Shown piece by piece: positions 1-7,967 of a DNA stretch of 64,000 nt. Position 1 is the first letter of the stretch; each line of letters opens with the position of its first letter. This DNA comes from Azospirillum brasilense (GTDB taxonomy: Bacteria; Pseudomonadota; Alphaproteobacteria; Azospirillales; Azospirillaceae). The stretch spans positions 1,603,501-1,667,500 of the forward strand of contig NZ_CP032346.1 of assembly GCF_005222205.1 (NCBI RefSeq), written 5' to 3'. The notes beneath the pieces are model-generated. The model ran no database searches. It was given only the letters and a program-made list of their open reading frames with translations, and was not told the DNA's origin. Both the position numbers and the translations under genes were made by a program.

Positions 1-1644
1 ACGCAGCGTGACGCCCGGCTGCAGCGTGCCCTTGAAGCGGACCAGCACCGATTCCGGCATGTCCAGCGGCATGACGCCGGTGGCCGCGGCGAAGGCGACG
101 AGGCCCGAGCCGGCGGGGAAGCTGATGCCGATGGGGAAGCGGGTGTGGCTGTCGCCGCCGGTGCCGACGGTGTCGGGCATCAGCAGGCGGTTCAGCCAGG
201 AGTGGATCACGCCGTCGCCCGGACGCAGGGCGACGCCGCCGCGGGTCGAGATGAAGGTCGGCAGCTCGCGGTGGGTCTTGACGTCCACCAGCTTCGGATA
301 GGCCGCGGTGTGGCAGAAGGACTGCATGACCAGATCGGCGGAGAAGCCGAGGCAGGCCAGATCCTTCAGCTCGTCGCGGGTCATCGGGCCGGTGGTGTCC
401 TGCGAGCCGACCGTGGTCATCTTCGGTTCGCAATAGGTGCCCGGGCGCACGCCCTGGCCTTCCGGCAGGCCGACCGCGCGGCCGACCATCTTCTGGGCGA
501 GCGTGAAGCCCTTGCCGCTGTCGACCGGGGAGGAGGGCAGGCGGAACAGAGTCGACGGGGCGAGGCCCAGCGCCTCACGGGCACGGGCGGTCAGGCCGCG
601 GCCGATGATCAGCGGGATGCGGCCGCCGGCGCGCACCTCGTCGAAGATCACGTCGGACTTGACGGTGAACTCGGCGATCACCGCGCCGTTCTTCAGCGCC
701 TTGCCCTCGTAGGGGCGCAGCTCGACCGTGTCGCCCGTCTCCATCTGGGAGACGTCGAGTTCGATCGGCAGGGCGCCGGCGTCTTCCATGGTGTTGTAGA
801 AGATCGGGGCGATCTTGGAGCCCAGGCAGACGCCGCCGAAGCGCTTGTTCGGGACGTAGGGGATGTCCTCGCCCGTCCACCACAGCACGGAGTTGGTGGC
901 CGACTTGCGCGAGGAGCCGGTGCCGACCACGTCGCCGACATAGGCGACGAGGTTGCCCTTGGCCTTCAGATCCTCAAGCTGCTTGATCGGGCCGCGGACG
1001 CCGGCTTCCTCCGGCACGATGCCGGGGCGTGGGTTCTTCAGCATGGCCAGCGCGTGCAGCGGGATGTCCGGGCGCGACCAGGCGTCCGGGGCCGGCGACA
1101 GGTCGTCGGTGTTGGTCTCGCCCGACACCTTGAAGATGGTCAGCGTCAGGCTGGCCGGGACCTCCGGACGCGAGGTGAACCACTCGGCGTCGGCCCAGGA
1201 CTGGATCACCGCCTTGGCGTTGGCGTTGCCCTTGTCGGCCAGTTCCTTGACGTCGTGGAAGTAATCGAACATCAGCAGCGTGGTCTTCAGACCGGCGGCG
1301 GCGGCCTCGCCGCACTCGGCGTCGCCCAGCAGGTCGATCAGCGGCTTGATGTTGAAGCCGCCGAGCATCGTGCCCAGCAGCTCCGTCGCCTTGACCTTGG
1401 AGATCAGCGGCGAGGTCTCGTTGCCCTTGGCGAGCGAGGCCAGGAAGGCGGCCTTGACCTTGGCGGCGTCGTCGACGCCCGCCGGGACGCGGTGCGTGAT
1501 GAGATCGACCAGGAAGGCTTCCTCGCCCTGCGGCGGGTTCAGGAGAAGGTCGACCAGCTCCTCGGTCTGCTTGGCCGAAAGCGGCAGCGGGGGAATTCCG
1601 AGCGCGGCACGCTCAGCGACATGCTGGCGGTAAGCTTCAAGCAC
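1..1644 (-). CDS. acnB: Aconitate hydratase B (2-methylisocitrate dehydratase), 3' end cut by window
   Basis: Bifunctional TCA-cycle aconitase B, interconverting citrate and isocitrate in the cytoplasm and usually also hydrating 2-methylaconitate. The visible 548 residues follow the AcnB family from residue 1 (LEAYRQHVAERAALG) through GETNTDDLSPAPDAWSRPDI, GDVVGTGSSRKSATNSVLWW, DEVRAGGRIPLIIGRGLT and GSQDTTGPMTRDELKDLACL. The family is about 860 residues, so roughly a third, including the C-terminal iron-sulfur cysteines, lies beyond base 1. The start is a GTG at 1642-1644 preceded by an AGAGGA ribosome site and aligns with the known AcnB N-terminus. It is transcribed away from the DUF2491 gene; the gap between them holds its promoter. 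Confidence 0.97.
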   Translation of the reverse strand, partial: MLEAYRQHVAERAALGIPPLPLSAKQTEELVDLLLNPPQGEEAFLVDLITHRVPAGVDDAAKVKAAFLASLAKGNETSPLISKVKATELLGTMLGGFNIKPLIDLLGDAECGEAAAAGLKTTLLMFDYFHDVKELADKGNANAKAVIQSWADAEWFTSRPEVPASLTLTIFKVSGETNTDDLSPAPDAWSRPDIPLHALAMLKNPRPGIVPEEAGVRGPIKQLEDLKAKGNLVAYVGDVVGTGSSRKSATNSVLWWTGEDIPYVPNKRFGGVCLGSKIAPIFYNTMEDAGALPIELDVSQMETGDTVELRPYEGKALKNGAVIAEFTVKSDVIFDEVRAGGRIPLIIGRGLTARAREALGLAPSTLFRLPSSPVDSGKGFTLAQKMVGRAVGLPEGQGVRPGTYCEPKMTTVGSQDTTGPMTRDELKDLACLGFSADLVMQSFCHTAAYPKLVDVKTHRELPTFISTRGGVALRPGDGVIHSWLNRLLMPDTVGTGGDSHTRFPIGISFPAGSGLVAFAAATGVMPLDMPESVLVRFKGTLQPGVTLR

Positions 1645-1794
1645 GGTGCGGTCCTCTCATCCAAGGTTGCTCAACAGTCGTCCGATTCCCCGACCCGGGG
1701 GGCGCGCTCGCGGACCCGGCTTTTTTGCCCTTGCGGCGTCTTGCCACGCCGCCGGTCCTACCATTCCGGAAGGAACTTCCGCGGAACGGAGATG

Positions 1795-1823
1795 TCTTAC
1801 GTCGCCGCCTTGGGAGTCGTCAA
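1795..1823 (-). promoter_or_regulatory. Candidate sigma70-type promoter for acnB
   Basis: Reading the minus strand, TTGACG (1823-1818) and GTAAGA (1800-1795) are separated by 17 bases, about 150 bases upstream of the acnB GTG. The -35 is good and the -10 is poor, so this is only a candidate. The rest of the 412-base gap (1645-2056) shows no convincing gene; it contains GGAA/TTCC-rich dyads around 1760-1790 of unknown meaning. Confidence 0.3.
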
Positions 1824-2098
1824 GTCAACGCTCCGCCTGCGACACGTTTTCAGGCGCCGGCCATAGAAGTGGTATTACAACTTGCTCCCGCCGGCCCTGT
1901 GGAGGGGTGGCGATTTCCTGAATTCCTCATGGTCTTTGCAATGATCGCCCCGGCGGGGTTTCTGCGCGGGCCGCCGCATCACCATGTCTAACCCGCTGGC
2001 GAAGAGCCGGCGAAGAGGTTGATGGCGAACAATTGGGCATGTAGGGTGTTCTGGCTGTGCATCCACGGCACCGCGCAGGCCCCATGCCCTCAGGCCCC

Positions 2099-3796
2099 AT
2101 GTCCCTTCGATACCGGATGATCGCCCGGTTCCTGAGCGTCCTTCTGGCGCTGGCGCCGCTGCAACCGCTGCCCGCGGCGGTGCCCGCCGGGCTGGCCGCC
2201 GCCAGCGCCGCGCTGCTCTGGCCGCAGGCGGCGGAGGCGCGGGCCGGAGGCGGGCGAAGCTCCAGCGGGGGATACAGCCGGCCGTCGGTGCGCACCCCGT
2301 CCTTCTCCACCCGCGCCGCCCCGTCGCGCGCGCCGTCCACCGGCAGCGGCGGCTACAGCCGTCCCCAGAGCGGACCGTCCTATGGCTTGCCCGGCGGGGC
2401 GCAGTCCGGCAGCGGCGATCTCGGCGTGTCGCGGCGGTCGAGCGGCGAGGCGCTGGACCGCTACCGCGCGCAACAGCAGCAACAGCAGCAGCGGGAACGC
2501 ACCCCGCCGGTCGCCGCGCCGCCGCCCCGTTCCGGGTCCGGGTCCGCTTCCGGGTCCGGCTGGGGCGGAGGGGGATGGCAGGGCGGCGGCTGGGGGTCGA
2601 GTTCCGGATCGGGCTGGGGACAGCGGCGCACCGGCGGCTATGGGCCGGGCGGCTGGTACGGCGGCTGGCGTCCGCCGGGCTGGGCCTATGGCAGCCGCCC
2701 CAGCTTCGGCCTGTGGAACGGGTTGTTCCTGTGGTTCCTGCTCGACAACCTGTCGCGCCCCGGCTACGCCGACTGGTTCCACAACCACCAGGGCGACCCC
2801 GGCTACGCGGAATGGCGCGCGGACGCGGAACGGCGCGCGCAGGACGATCCCGACCTGCGCCGGCGCCTGGACGATCTCGACACCCGCCTGCGCGCGCAGG
2901 AGGACCGGCCGCGCGACCCCAACTATCTGCCGCCGGACATCCCGCGCGACGTCGCGCAGGCCGCGCCGGAGACGCCGTCGCCCCAGGCCGAGTCCGAAGG
3001 GGGAGGCGGGGGTGGCATGGGCACCTTGCTTCTTCTGATTGTGCTCGTCGGGGGGATGGTGGCGGGGGTGGCCCTCCTGCGCCGCCGCTCGTCGGGCTCC
3101 CGATCCGGAGGTTCCACCATGACCCGTTCGCCCTGGGGCACCGCCGCCGGCACGGCTGCCGGCATCATCAAGGCCAAGGCCACCGGCGCGTCCTACGAAC
3201 CGTCGCTGTTCCGCGTGGGCATGACGCTGACGCCCGATCCCACGCCTTTCCTGCTGGGCGGCGGCGCGATCAAGGCCACGGCGCCGGAGGGCGCCGGCTC
3301 GATGGTCAGCGTCGAGGCTGTCGGCACGCTGACGGGCGGCGGCGTGACGCTGCACCGGCTCTATCTTCCGGGCGGGAACGGCTTCTACCAGCTTCACCTG
3401 GGGGCCGGGGGCACGCCGGACGAATGCCGCTGGTTCTCCGTGCTGGACGAGGTGCACCCCACCGACAACGACGAATGGGGCTTTTGGCTGGACCCCGGCG
3501 ACGGGATGATCGGCTACCCGCAGTTCCAGACCAAGGACGGCAAGCTGTACGGGCGGCAGTGGTCGCCCGGCGCGTCCCGCATCGCCCCCGTCACCTTCGA
3601 CGAGACGCTGACCGACCACCGCGGCAGCCGCACCCGCCGCGTGACCGCCATGCTCTACGCCGCCCCCACCGGCGCCGCGGACCCCGCGCCCCGCGCCGAA
3701 TATGTGCTGGTCGCGGCGGTGGAGGACGGCGGCGAGGCGTGGGTGGAGGTCCGCGCCGGCATCGACGTCAACCCCGCCTCGCTCTCCCTCGCCTGA
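2099..3796 (+). CDS. DUF2491 (YjfK-like) protein with added signal peptide, Gly/Ser-rich region and membrane anchor
   Basis: The C-terminal 220 residues (about 345-565) match DUF2491, the family of E. coli YjfK, whose biochemical role is unknown. In front of it lie a long N-terminal hydrophobic signal (about residues 8-48, ending near AEARAG), a Gly/Ser/Gln-rich low-complexity stretch (50-205, with a run of seven Gln), a hydrophobic NGLFLWFLLD segment, a charged helix and a membrane segment MGTLLLLIVLVGGMVAGVAL (about 307-326). E. coli YjfK is only about as long as the C-terminal part. Start choice is uncertain: in-frame ATGs at 2057 and 2084 are also possible. The next two genes encode DUF350 and PspA-like proteins, the same trio as yjfL and yjfJ, which points to envelope maintenance. 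Confidence 0.82.
   Translation: MSLRYRMIARFLSVLLALAPLQPLPAAVPAGLAAASAALLWPQAAEARAGGGRSSSGGYSRPSVRTPSFSTRAAPSRAPSTGSGGYSRPQSGPSYGLPGGAQSGSGDLGVSRRSSGEALDRYRAQQQQQQQRERTPPVAAPPPRSGSGSASGSGWGGGGWQGGGWGSSSGSGWGQRRTGGYGPGGWYGGWRPPGWAYGSRPSFGLWNGLFLWFLLDNLSRPGYADWFHNHQGDPGYAEWRADAERRAQDDPDLRRRLDDLDTRLRAQEDRPRDPNYLPPDIPRDVAQAAPETPSPQAESEGGGGGGMGTLLLLIVLVGGMVAGVALLRRRSSGSRSGGSTMTRSPWGTAAGTAAGIIKAKATGASYEPSLFRVGMTLTPDPTPFLLGGGAIKATAPEGAGSMVSVEAVGTLTGGGVTLHRLYLPGGNGFYQLHLGAGGTPDECRWFSVLDEVHPTDNDEWGFWLDPGDGMIGYPQFQTKDGKLYGRQWSPGASRIAPVTFDETLTDHRGSRTRRVTAMLYAAPTGAADPAPRAEYVLVAAVEDGGEAWVEVRAGIDVNPASLSLA
3107..3121 (+). promoter_or_regulatory. Strong internal ribosome site and ATG at the start of the DUF2491 domain
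   Basis: GGAGG at 3107-3111 stands 7 bases before an in-frame ATG at 3119-3121, exactly where the conserved DUF2491 domain begins. Initiation here would give a soluble 225-residue protein (MTRSPWGTAAG...), the normal length of the family, in addition to the membrane-anchored long form. That the site is used is inference. Confidence 0.5.
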
Positions 3797-3836
3797 GTTT
3801 CCTCATCCGATCCCGCCAGCCCCTACGGAAGACACC

Positions 3837-4262
3837 ATGGACACCAGCGTCGCGCAAATCCTGCAGGGCCTCGAATCCGGCCTGCCGCTGCTGCTTCTGC
3901 ATTTCGGAGCGACCCTGGCCCTGTTCCTGATCGGAGTGGCCGTCTACGTCGCGGTCACGCCGCTGCACGAGCGCGAGCTGCTGGCGAGCGGCAACCAGGC
4001 CGCCGGCGTGGTGCTGGGCGGCACGATGGTGGCGCTGGCGATCCCGCTGGCGGCGACCCTGGCGACCAGCCTCGTCCTGGTGGACATCCTGATCTGGGGA
4101 ACCGTTGCGCTGGTGCTGCAATTGATTACCTTCCTGATCGCCATCCGGCTGTTTCGCGACCTGCGCGCCATGATCGAATCCGGCAACGTCGCGGCGGGCA
4201 CGGCGCTGGCCGGACTCCAGATCGCCATCGCGCTGCTGAACGCCGGAGCCATGGCGGGCTGA
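3837..4262 (+). CDS. DUF350 family membrane protein (YjfL-like)
   Basis: A 141-residue integral membrane protein with about four hydrophobic segments: residues 17-41 (LPLLLLHFGATLALFLIGVA), 58-82, 86-103 and 120-139. The internal duplication and the small-residue-rich pattern (NQAAGVVLGG early, GNVAAGTALAG late) are typical of DUF350. Its function is not established; the family is repeatedly found beside PspA-like and DUF2491 genes. It sits 40 bases after the DUF2491 gene and 31 bases before the PspA-like gene, so one operon is likely. The ATG at 3837 begins MDTSVAQ. Confidence 0.88.
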   Translation: MDTSVAQILQGLESGLPLLLLHFGATLALFLIGVAVYVAVTPLHERELLASGNQAAGVVLGGTMVALAIPLAATLATSLVLVDILIWGTVALVLQLITFLIAIRLFRDLRAMIESGNVAAGTALAGLQIAIALLNAGAMAG

Positions 4263-4293
4263 AGGCCCGCCGAACCAGAGAGGAACCGCAACC

Positions 4294-5064
4294 ATGATCT
4301 CGTTCATCCGCAACCTCGTCGGGGTGAAGACCGATCAGGCCGTCCAGTCGGCGGTGGAGGCCCTCGTCCGCTGGGACCCGAAGGCCGCGACTGAGGCCGA
4401 ACTGCGCACGATGGAAGAGCATCTGGACAGCCTCGGCCTCCAGGTCGCGCAAGCGCGCGCCGCCTATGAGAAGGAGCAGAAGGAAGCCGAGGCCATCCTG
4501 CAACTCTCCCGCCAGCGCATGGCCGCCGCCGAGCATCTGCAACGCCAGTTGGAGGCGGAAGCCGATGCCGGCCGCAAGGCCCAGCTCGAAAAGAGCCTGG
4601 AGACGCTGGTGGGGATGCTGGAGCAGATGGCTCCGGACATCGACCGGGAGGAGCAGGACGCCGTGGACGCGCGCGAGTTCCTGACCATGCTGGAAACGAC
4701 CTACGCCGAGGCCGGCGGCAAGCTGAAGGCCGCCCGCAGCGCGTTGCAGCGGGCCGAACGGGACATGGGCCGTGCCGCCCAGCAGCGCGACATGGCCGAG
4801 CAGCGGGCGGAGGCGGCCCGGCAGGCGGCGGGGTTGAGCGGTGCCACCTCCAGCCTCGGCACGGCGTTGAAGGCGATGCAGGACGCGGCGGCCCGCGACC
4901 TTGCCCAGGCGGAGGCGTCCAGCGCCAAGGCCCGCCTGCTGAAGCCGTCCAAGCCGGAAGAGGACGATCCCAACATCAAGGCGGCGCTCGATGCCGCCAC
5001 GGGGGCGAAGCCGGCGCCGAGCAGCCTGACCGACCGTCTGGCCGCCCTGAAAAGCCGGCATTGA
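4294..5064 (+). CDS. PspA/IM30-family protein (YjfJ-like)
   Basis: A 256-residue, almost wholly alpha-helical protein of the PspA/IM30 (bacterial ESCRT-III-like) superfamily, peripheral to the inner membrane in known members. Residues 1-15 (MISFIRNLVGVKTDQ) form the usual amphipathic start. Long charged coiled-coil stretches run over about 45-135 and 145-190, followed by a short helical tail ending LTDRLAALKSRH. A ribosome site (GAGAGGAA) precedes the ATG. It is the last gene of the DUF2491-DUF350-PspA trio. Membrane protection or remodelling is inferred from the family; it could equally be a specialised partner of the DUF350 channel-like protein. Confidence 0.87.
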   Translation: MISFIRNLVGVKTDQAVQSAVEALVRWDPKAATEAELRTMEEHLDSLGLQVAQARAAYEKEQKEAEAILQLSRQRMAAAEHLQRQLEAEADAGRKAQLEKSLETLVGMLEQMAPDIDREEQDAVDAREFLTMLETTYAEAGGKLKAARSALQRAERDMGRAAQQRDMAEQRAEAARQAAGLSGATSSLGTALKAMQDAAARDLAQAEASSAKARLLKPSKPEEDDPNIKAALDAATGAKPAPSSLTDRLAALKSRH

Positions 5065-5071
5065 AACGATG

Positions 5072-5120
5072 GATAGGATCATCCTATCGGTGAGATAGGA
5101 TGATCCGCATCGATCCTATC
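5072..5120. promoter_or_regulatory. Four alternating GATAGGAT half-sites (two palindromes)
   Basis: GATAGGAT occurs at 5072-5079 and 5094-5101, and its complement ATCCTATC at 5081-5088 and 5113-5120. The first pair forms the 17-base perfect palindrome GATAGGATCATCCTATC; the second pair has arms 11 bases apart. A one-base loop cannot fold as RNA, so binding by a dimeric DNA protein is more likely than termination. The cluster lies just after the PspA-like stop and 50-100 bases before the small TubC_N-like gene. No regulator gene is adjacent. Confidence 0.5.
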
Positions 5121-5138
5121 CAAGTTCTCCGCCATGAT

Positions 5139-5161
5139 GCGAGCAGTGCAAATCTGCTCGC
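5139..5161 (+). promoter_or_regulatory. Hairpin immediately upstream of a ribosome site
   Basis: GCGAGCAG (5139-5146) and CTGCTCGC (5154-5161) form a perfect 8-base stem with a 7-base loop. The stem ends one base before the GGAGGA ribosome site (5163-5168) of the small gene at 5173. It could modulate its translation or be a second operator; neither is shown. Confidence 0.4.
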
Positions 5162-5172
5162 TGGAGGAAGCC

Positions 5173-5340
5173 ATGCGCCGATCGATGGCGGAGCTGTTGA
5201 ACGAACTGGAACGGCACGGCGTACGGCTGCTGCCGGGCGGGCGTCTGCTGGTGCCGGGCGACGTTCCGGCCCCGCTGCTGATGCGCGCCCACCGCAACCG
5301 CCGCGCCCTCAGCGCCGCCCTGGCCCCGCCGCGCGGTTGA
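5173..5340 (+). CDS. Small protein resembling a TubC N-terminal docking domain
   Basis: A 55-residue protein, MRRSMAELLNELERHGVR..., started at the ATG with the perfect GGAGGA site 4 bases upstream; ATGs at 5134 and 5137 have no such site. The pattern ELLxELxxxGVxLxxxGxRLxVxG followed by a C-terminal basic helix resembles TubC_N docking domains, which in NRPS/PKS enzymes pair subunits, but which also occur as stand-alone small proteins. No NRPS or PKS gene is near. Function unknown. Similarity is judged by eye. Confidence 0.55.
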   Translation: MRRSMAELLNELERHGVRLLPGGRLLVPGDVPAPLLMRAHRNRRALSAALAPPRG

Positions 5341-5464
5341 CGGCGCGACCGACTCCGGACTTGACCCCAAACCGCGGAGCGTTGTTCCTGCGCGGACGGC
5401 GCCCCACGTCAATGCAACGCCCCCGATGTTCCGGGCGATCCCGTGCCCTATCAGGAGACCCTGT

Positions 5465-6724
5465 GTGACGATCCAACTGACCACCCTCGCCAACGGATTC
5501 CGCGTGCTGACGGACCACCTGCCGCATCTCGGCACGGTGACCAGCGGCGTCTGGGTCGGCGTCGGGGCGCGCAACGAACGGCCGGCGGTGAACGGCATCG
5601 CCCATTTCCTGGAGCACATGATCTTCAAGGGAACGGAAAGCCGCGACGCGCTGGGCATCGCGCTGGAGATCGAGAACCGCGGCGGTGAGTTCAACGCCTA
5701 CACGGATTACGACGTCACCGCCTATTACACGCAGATGGCGGCCAAGCACGTCGACGTCTCCTGCGAGATCATCGGCGACATCGTGCTCAACTCCGTCTTC
5801 CCGGAGGAGGAGGTTGAGAAGGAGCGCGGCGTGGTCATCCAGGAGATCGGCCGCTACGCCGACGAGCCGGAGGACGTGGTCTACGAGGCGCTGCGCCGCA
5901 CCGCCTTCGACGGGCAGGCGCTGGGCCGCCCGATCCTCGGCCCGAAGGAGAATGTCGCGGGATTCGGGCGGGAGCATCTGTTCGACTATGTGTCCCATTA
6001 CGACCCGCGCCGCATGGTCTATGTGGTGTCCGGCAACGTCGATCACGGCACCGTGGTGCGCCGGGCGGAGGCGCTGTTCGGTCATCTGACCGCCAAGGAC
6101 GACCCGTTCCACGAGACGGTCGTCAACAAGGGCGGGGCGGCGCTGCTCAAACGCGAGGCCGAGCAGGTGCATTTCATGGCGGCCTTTCCCGGCGTCGGCA
6201 CCGAGGATTCGGCGAGCTACGCGCTGCGCCATCTCGCCAACATCCTGGGCGGCGGCATGACCTCGCGCCTGTTCCAGGAGATCCGCGAGAAGCGCGGGCT
6301 GGTCTATTCGGTCTACGCGGCACCCATCCAATACTCGGACGGCGGCGCGCTGAGCTTCTACGCCGGGACCGGGCCGGAGGAGGTGGCGGAGCTGGTGCCG
6401 GTCTTCTTCGAGGAGCTTCGCAAGGCCCGCGACGGCGTGACCGCGGTGGAGCTGGAGCGGTCCAAGGAGCAGATGCGCTTCTCGGTGGGCAAGTCGCTGG
6501 AATCGACCATGCGCCGCGCCGACCGCTTCGCCCGCACCCTGCTGCGCACCGGCGAGGTGCGGACCATCGAGCAGATCTTCGAGCGCATCGACGCCGTGAC
6601 GCCGGAGGATGTGGCGGCGGCGGCCAACCGCGTCTTCGCCGGCCCGATGGCGGTGTCCGCGGTCGGCAAGCTGGACCATCTGCCGTCCTACGAGGACATG
6701 CAGGGGATGCTGAAGGCGGCGTGA
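5465..6724 (+). CDS. M16 family zinc peptidase (processing-peptidase type)
   Basis: A 419-residue peptidase of the M16B group, like mitochondrial processing peptidase beta. The inverted zinc motif HFLEH is at residues 47-51, within GIAHFLEHMIFKGT, and the distal glutamate region EEEVEKERGVVIQEI follows about 75 residues later. The second half has the family's GGGMTSRLFQEIREKRGLVYSV signature. No signal peptide is seen, so it is probably cytoplasmic. The start is the GTG at 5465 because AGGAG lies 7 bases before it; the ATG at 5426 lacks a site. Confidence 0.93.
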   Translation: MTIQLTTLANGFRVLTDHLPHLGTVTSGVWVGVGARNERPAVNGIAHFLEHMIFKGTESRDALGIALEIENRGGEFNAYTDYDVTAYYTQMAAKHVDVSCEIIGDIVLNSVFPEEEVEKERGVVIQEIGRYADEPEDVVYEALRRTAFDGQALGRPILGPKENVAGFGREHLFDYVSHYDPRRMVYVVSGNVDHGTVVRRAEALFGHLTAKDDPFHETVVNKGGAALLKREAEQVHFMAAFPGVGTEDSASYALRHLANILGGGMTSRLFQEIREKRGLVYSVYAAPIQYSDGGALSFYAGTGPEEVAELVPVFFEELRKARDGVTAVELERSKEQMRFSVGKSLESTMRRADRFARTLLRTGEVRTIEQIFERIDAVTPEDVAAAANRVFAGPMAVSAVGKLDHLPSYEDMQGMLKAA

Positions 6725-6743
6725 GGGTGTCGCGCAGCGGCGC

Positions 6744-6836
6744 GTTGCCCCCTCCCTAACCCTCCCCCGCTGGCGCAGGGGAGGGAGATTGGTCTCCTCC
6801 CCTGCGCCAGCGGGGGAGGGCCGGGGTGGGGGCAAC
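6744..6836. repeat. Long imperfect palindromic intergenic repeat (REP-like), copy A
   Basis: The left arm, containing TAACCCTCCCCCGC and TGGCGCAGGGGAGG, pairs over about 30 bases with the right arm CCTCCCCTGCGCCAGCGGGG, around a short spacer. It fills the gap between the convergent M16 and DUF2125 genes. The outer ends GTTGCCCC and GGGGGCAAC also match. The same consensus recurs at 8620-8725. Confidence 0.75.
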
Positions 6837-6845
6837 AGTTCGCCC

Positions 6846-7868
6846 CTACCAGACCACCGCCGGCAGCGCCGCGACCTTCAGCGGCCCCAGGAACAGCCCG
6901 CGGTTCTGCACGGTGACCGGGGCGGTCAGCACCGGCTCGCCGTTCGGCCCGGTGGGGCGGGCCAGCAGGCCCAGCATGGTGCGGGCCATCGCCAGCTCCT
7001 TGGGCCGGAACATCCCCTGGAGCGCGTCCAGAACCGCCTGATACCCGCGCACCTCCGCGGTCAGCGCGGCCTGCGGCTGCAAGGCGGCGTCGAGCGCCAG
7101 CGTGCCGTTCATCGCCAGCTTCAGCGGCCCCCAATCCACATTCAGCCCATCGACCTGCAGCGTGCCGCCGTCGCGGCTCCAGGCCGACAGGCTGACCGGT
7201 TCCGGCTTCGGCGGCTGGCCGAGGATGCGCGCGGTCAGCAGGAGGCGCTGCACCTCGCGGCCCAGCGAGTCCGGCGCGCCGTCGGGCAGGGTGGCCCCGC
7301 GCGCTTCCAGCGTGACGGACAGGCCGGTGTCGGTGTGGCTGGCCGGCGGCTCGGCCGGCTGGGTGGCGGTCAGGTCCAGGGCGGCGATGGGAACGGGCAG
7401 GGCGTCGGGCTGCGCCACGAGGTTGGCGAAGGCGAGCCGCGCCTCGACCGGCTGGCCGGTCAGGGTGAGGCCGACGTGCCCCTGGCCGCCGTCACGGGCG
7501 ACCAGCGTGACGGGCGGCTGGCTCGCCTGCACCACCGTCACCCTTTGCTCGCCGGGCAGCGACAGGGCGATGCGCGTGTGGTTCCAGGGCGGCGCCTCCG
7601 CCACCAGCCGGGCGCCCCGCCACTCCACGTCGCGGGTCGCGAGGTGCGGCGACTCCAGCGCGGCGCGGATGGTGAAGGGATAGCCGCCGACGCTCAGCCC
7701 GCCATGGGCCACCACGGCGCCGGCCGCCCGCTGCTCGTCCATCCAGGCGAGCACGCCGCGCTCCACCGCCGACGCGGCCTGCCACCACCACACCGAATAG
7801 GCGCCGGCCAGCAGGGCCAGGGCGAGAACGGCGAAGCCCAAGATCTTCCGAACGCGCATCTGTGGCAT
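6846..7868 (-). CDS. DUF2125 domain-containing envelope protein
   Basis: A 340-residue protein with an N-terminal membrane anchor or signal (residues 8-27, ILGFAVLALALLAGAYSVWW) and a long beta-rich body. GGLSVGGYPFTIRAALESP and the WGPLKLAMNGTLALDA stretch are typical of alphaproteobacterial DUF2125 proteins, whose function is unknown. It probably resides in the periplasm attached to the inner membrane. It is transcribed toward the M16 gene and away from chaC. Confidence 0.82.
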   Translation of the reverse strand: MPQMRVRKILGFAVLALALLAGAYSVWWWQAASAVERGVLAWMDEQRAAGAVVAHGGLSVGGYPFTIRAALESPHLATRDVEWRGARLVAEAPPWNHTRIALSLPGEQRVTVVQASQPPVTLVARDGGQGHVGLTLTGQPVEARLAFANLVAQPDALPVPIAALDLTATQPAEPPASHTDTGLSVTLEARGATLPDGAPDSLGREVQRLLLTARILGQPPKPEPVSLSAWSRDGGTLQVDGLNVDWGPLKLAMNGTLALDAALQPQAALTAEVRGYQAVLDALQGMFRPKELAMARTMLGLLARPTGPNGEPVLTAPVTVQNRGLFLGPLKVAALPAVVW

Positions 7869-7967
7869 TTCCGTTTTGTGGCACCCACCTTATAGCGGGC
7901 GGCCAGGGGCCGTGCTAGGATTCACCGTGTCGCCACCAGTCGGCGCACGCTGCATTACTTAAGGGTC

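Noticed and set aside
1872..1887. TGG-N-TTGC sequence resembling a sigma54 promoter
   Set aside because: The spacing between GG and GC is one base too long for a -24/-12 promoter and no gene follows at the right distance.
1725..1991. 88-codon frame in the acnB/DUF2491 gap
   Set aside because: No ribosome site, no family resemblance, and it overlaps the acnB promoter region.
5072..5088. GATAGGATCATCCTATC as a transcription terminator of the pspA-like operon
   Set aside because: The palindrome has a one-base centre, so the RNA cannot fold it into a tight hairpin, and no T tract follows.
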